From NCBI GenBank assembly GCA_012031965.1, contig JAAUSC010000009.1:1-61387 (forward strand): 61,387 nt of DNA. The letters are read 5' to 3'. Origin of the DNA: Scytonema sp. RU_4_4. Lineage in GTDB: Bacteria > Cyanobacteriota > Cyanobacteriia > Cyanobacteriales > Nostocaceae. Positions within the stretch are counted from its first letter, which is position 1, and each line of letters opens with the position of its first letter. The position numbers and the translations under genes are program-made. Shown piece after piece: positions 58,787 to 61,387 of this stretch. The notes beneath the pieces were generated by a model. The model was not told the DNA's origin, did no database searches, and saw only the letters and a program-made list of their open reading frames with translations.

Positions 58787-58811
58787 CGTCAAAGAAAGAT
58801 TTCTTTGACGA
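58787..58811. repeat. 24-bp palindrome family, copy y (25 bp)
   Basis: CGTCAAAGAAA and TTTCTTTGACG are exact complements around a 3-base centre. It lies between convergent genes. Confidence 0.85.
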
Positions 58812-58838
58812 TTACATCAAGAACTTACTACTTAATAG

Positions 58839-59525
58839 CTAACCAACCTGCAAATTAGACCAGCGCCAGATGCATTCTACTTGATGAAAACCAGCGTTTT
58901 TTAATGCTTGTTCATTAGCGCTCGCAGTCCAAGGAACTAGTACACCTTCAAGGCTTAATCGTTTGCGCTGTATCTCATAATCTGAATAGCCGTTTTCTGC
59001 CTTTAATTCATAATAAATGTTTGTTATGAGATCATCAACTGTAGCTGTCGCTCCGATGACCTTTTCTACTAACACAAATGCCCCGTTTCTGTGCAAGCTA
59101 TTATAAATACGTTGTAGTAACTTCATTCTATGCTCTACAGGAACAAATTGAAGTGTAAGGACAGAGAGTACAACATTAGCTTTAACATCTAGGAACTGGG
59201 AGCGCAAGTCTAAATCATGCACTGTAACGTTTTTGTAATCAGCAAAACGCTCTGTCAAAGCTGCAAGCATTGAAGGTGAATTATCAATGAGATGAAATGA
59301 ACACTCAGGAAGTTTTACAAGCGGCGCGATCGCCTCACCCTTACTTGCACCTATATCTATCAATACACCACCCTTTGAGAGGAATTTAAGCGCAATTGCT
59401 GACACAAGCGCTCTCATATTGGAATAGTCAGGTATAGAGCGTTGTAACATTTCGTCAAATGCATCAGCTACACGCTCATCAAATCGCCACTGATTAGCTG
59501 GGAAAACAATATCTTTGTCATGCAT
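58839..59525 (-). CDS. SAM-dependent methyltransferase (CmoA-like)
   Basis: A 228-residue class I methyltransferase. WRFDERVADAFDEMLQRSIP is the opening typical of CmoA and related enzymes, GGVLIDIGASKGEAIAPLV is motif I, HLIDNSPSMLAALTERF is motif II, and ANVVLSVLTLQFVPVEHR is motif IV. CmoA transfers carboxymethyl groups to tRNA wobble uridine; phage relatives may act on other substrates. It overlaps the preceding cytosine methyltransferase by 8 bp. The substrate here is unknown. Confidence 0.65.
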   Translation of the reverse strand: MHDKDIVFPANQWRFDERVADAFDEMLQRSIPDYSNMRALVSAIALKFLSKGGVLIDIGASKGEAIAPLVKLPECSFHLIDNSPSMLAALTERFADYKNVTVHDLDLRSQFLDVKANVVLSVLTLQFVPVEHRMKLLQRIYNSLHRNGAFVLVEKVIGATATVDDLITNIYYELKAENGYSDYEIQRKRLSLEGVLVPWTASANEQALKNAGFHQVECIWRWSNLQVG

Positions 59526-60518
59526 TGATGGACACCTTTAGTAGTTGATTGCTGACAACAGTTGCGAGCGCTCGCATTAGAAACGGTGGTACGGCTCTAC
59601 CTAGTCTCTCCCATTGTTCCGAAAGGCTACCGGGCAAGTAAAAATCGCTTGGAAATGTGCAGATGATTTTGAGTTCATCAATTGTGAACTGCCTGCGCTC
59701 GCCTTGCATTGTCTCTATCCAGCCGCCGCCGCTAAAGTATGCTGTTTCTTTGCGCTCGTAGTCGTTTGCCATAATAGTGGGCGATGCATTTAAACCAGCA
59801 GCTTTGTAGTTATTAGCTTTGCCGCTAAACTTGACGAGTTTGATATGAGGTAGCACGTCCTTGACAGTGTAATGATATTTCAAGGGTGAGGGAAACACAG
59901 GTTCTAGTCCTAAATCATTACGGAAGCCCACATAAAACAAGCGTTGACGCATCTGAGGAACGCCTAACCATTGAGCATCTAGAACAGATGCCTTGACCCT
60001 GTAGCCACAGTTTCTAAGCGCTTCTATGATGTCTAGGAAATAGCCTTTAGCAGCACCCTTGACTAATCCTGAGACGTTCTCAGCTATAAATGCTTTGGGC
60101 TGTAAGTCCTTTAGTATCCTTGCGTACTCAAAAAACAAGTCATCTGAGCGTTGGCTAACATCTCCTGAGTATTTCTTTGTTTTGCCCAGCCCTTTGAGCG
60201 AGCGCCAGCCGTTGAGAATGACTGGCAAGGGGGTGAGCCGTCTAAAATGTCAATCTCTCCTACTTGGTTTAAGATGTCCTGGGCTTGCACTTCTCTAACG
60301 TCACGTGTATCCAGATAAGTGTTAGGATGATTTGCTTTGTACGCTGCGATCGCTTCAGGTACAAACTCAACGGCATAGACGACATCACAGCCAGCCAACT
60401 TGTAACCCAGACTAGAGCCGCCGCAACCAGAGAACAAAGATGCAACTCTTAAACCATTCTTTTCTATGTTTGCAATCTCTTTCATTGTTGGGAGCGCGAA
60501 CGCTGGCTTATTGCTCAT
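59518..60518 (-). pseudogene. Cytosine-5 DNA methyltransferase split by a -1 frame change
   Basis: Frame 0 from 60518 gives motif I (VASLFSGCGGSSLGYKLAG) and motif IV (LDGSPPCQSFSTAGARSKGW), then fails. The -1 frame takes over near 60184-60190 with GKTKKYSGDVSQRSDDLFFE, motif VI (AENVSG), motif VIII (QMRQRLFYVG) and the C-terminal motif. Joined, the enzyme has about 330 residues with all motifs. The junction is a short G-run followed by AAAACAAAG, consistent with loss of one G. As written, neither half would be active unless frameshifting occurs. Confidence 0.75.
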
Positions 60519-61050
60519 GACCCTTGGCTCCTTGCGAGAATCTATAACCGCACTTAGGGCAAGTCACATCTAATGATTGTTTCATCTTGTTCTCGTCCAC
60601 TTCCTCAAAGTCTTTAGGCGGTTCCACCTCTTTAAGTAAGTCGTCAATCTCGTCAGGGTCAAAGCCCGTTAACAACATATCAACGTCCATGCCCAGCAAG
60701 TCAGTTAACTCTAGACGCAACATTTCAGCGTCATAAGGCGATTCAGCAACTTTATTGTCAGATAGTCTTAGCAGTCTTATTTCTTCCTCCGACAGCCCTT
60801 GGCGAACTATGACAGGGATTTCTTTGCATCCTGCAAGTATCGCTGCTTCTTGACGCGCATGACCCTTGACTATTTCCATATCAGGAGTACATACCACAGG
60901 ACAATCAAAACCAAGTTTTTTAATAATGTTTGCAAGTTTAGCTATCTGTACTTGACTGTGTATTTTTGCATTCTGCGGATACGGTTTTAAGTCCGCAGGA
61001 TTAATCATAATTAGCTCCCAGTTATCGCCCTGTTTAATTGTTTTTGTCAT
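60508..61050 (-). CDS. ParB-nuclease-domain protein with zinc ribbon
   Basis: A 180-residue protein. NPADLKPYPQNAKIHSQVQI, then IVKGHARQEAAILAGCKEIP and VIVRQGLSEEEIRLLRLSDN, is the ParB/Srx N-terminal domain that phages often place before a DNA methyltransferase. The C-terminus has a zinc ribbon, CPKCGYRF. It overlaps the next gene (cytosine methyltransferase) by 11 bp and the previous one by 17 bp. It probably assists the methyltransferase in site selection or acts as a nuclease or CTPase; the role is inferred. Confidence 0.75.
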   Translation of the reverse strand: MTKTIKQGDNWELIMINPADLKPYPQNAKIHSQVQIAKLANIIKKLGFDCPVVCTPDMEIVKGHARQEAAILAGCKEIPVIVRQGLSEEEIRLLRLSDNKVAESPYDAEMLRLELTDLLGMDVDMLLTGFDPDEIDDLLKEVEPPKDFEEVDENKMKQSLDVTCPKCGYRFSQGAKGHEQ

Positions 61051-61387
61051 TGTTCAACCAACAAAATTTACTATGTCCATGTTCGCCTTTAATATGCCTT
61101 ACTTCTGTCTGTATCACTCCCTCTTTTTCTAGTTCATCAATCCAATGACAAATTGTTGAGCGCGCTCGCTTCATCAAGTCTGCAAGTTCGTTTATCTTTA
61201 ACTCTCCATGTACCTCTAAATAGTCTGATATCTTGTCCTTGAAATTGCCTCCTAAATGAATTTTAAGCAGTTCTTCACGCTCAACAGTTGTATACACCAT
61301 TGGACTATTTGAACCTACGCGAGCGCTTACAATTTCACCGTCTCGCCGCATTTCCCATAAAGCGCGTTTGACTTGCTCAAATTTTTT
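61034..61387 (-). CDS. 3' part of the junction-spanning HTH protein
   Basis: This is the carboxy-terminal half of the 223-residue protein that starts at 445. The visible part contains a winged-helix or MarR-like pattern (DYLEVHGELKINELADLM, then RARSTICHWIDELEKEGVI), which resembles a DNA-binding recognition helix followed by a wing. It overlaps the start of the downstream ParB-like gene (61050) by 17 bases, so the two are probably co-transcribed and translationally coupled. A start at 61351 would be an artefact of the linear window end. Function is inferred from the fold only. Confidence 0.65.
   Translation of the reverse strand, partial: KKFEQVKRALWEMRRDGEIVSARVGSNSPMVYTTVEREELLKIHLGGNFKDKISDYLEVHGELKINELADLMKRARSTICHWIDELEKEGVIQTEVRHIKGEHGHSKFCWLNNDKNN
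61261..61387. repeat. Terminal duplicate of bases 1-127 (circular assembly overlap)
   Basis: The last 127 bases are identical to the first 127. The length 127 equals a common maximum k-mer of de Bruijn assemblers, so this is most simply the overlap left when a circular contig is written linearly. It is less likely to be a biological direct terminal repeat. Confidence 0.9.

Noticed and set aside
60286-60302. Half-site TTCTCTAACG within the 60-kb methyltransferase
   Set aside because: Only one arm is present, so it is not counted as a family member.
1-61387. tRNA or rRNA genes
   Set aside because: I found no convincing cloverleaf or rRNA segment by eye, though a dedicated tRNA search would be needed to exclude them.

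Overview
The first 127 bases are repeated exactly at the right end, and one open reading frame runs without interruption across that join (stop at 61034, start at 445). I therefore read the window as one circular molecule of about 61,260 bp. It looks like a phage-plasmid or plasmid prophage of a filamentous cyanobacterium. The reasons are the many HIP1 octamers (GCGATCGC), Nostoc-style interspersed repeats, CHAT/TPR and nSTAND-WD40 genes, replication and partition genes, and a contractile-tail virion module.

Layout: (i) 0.5-9.8 kb is plasmid/phage housekeeping: a large ParB-like protein, an ASCH protein, several ribbon-helix-helix proteins, a winged-helix replication initiator with five 15-bp iterons inside its own gene, a Rad52-like annealing protein, ParA and its RHH partner. 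(ii) 9.9-14.5 kb is accessory: an Rpn/PD-(D/E)XK-type gene, a tyrosine recombinase, a deleted cytosine methyltransferase relic, a VapBC-like pair and a SAP-domain protein. (iii) 14.7-32.1 kb, mostly minus strand, is the tail and head module: gpD-like hub, a TnpB insertion, gpU-like, tape measure, chaperones, tube, sheath, terminator, capsid, scaffold, and a MuF protein carrying two inteins and a C-terminal zinc metallopeptidase domain. (iv) 33.2-43.5 kb is cargo: TPR-CHAT protease, DUF4384-like protein, a LuxR-HTH/TPR regulator, and an ABC transporter with secreted/membrane paralogues. (v) 43.6-48 kb holds the portal gene and a plus-strand tail-fibre-like cassette. (vi) 48.1-56.4 kb holds the terminase. 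Its large subunit is split at Walker B into two genes carrying split-intein halves, with a CHAT caspase plus nSTAND-WD40 pair lying between them. (vii) 56.5-61.4 kb holds a DUF932 protein and a DNA/RNA methyltransferase-ParB module.

The most unusual points are these. A homing endonuclease gene lies on the opposite strand, entirely inside the DNA of the second MuF intein. The split-intein terminase brackets a conflict-type CHAT/nSTAND cassette, with HNH and probable group II intron relics at its edges. A family of about 25 copies of a 24-bp imperfect palindrome punctuates the phage backbone and is absent from both cargo islands. Matching iteron arrays occur in the replication gene and upstream of the tape-measure gene. 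Several genes change frame, always by -1, so parts of the virion module may be decaying. I see no obvious lysis genes or baseplate wedge genes.
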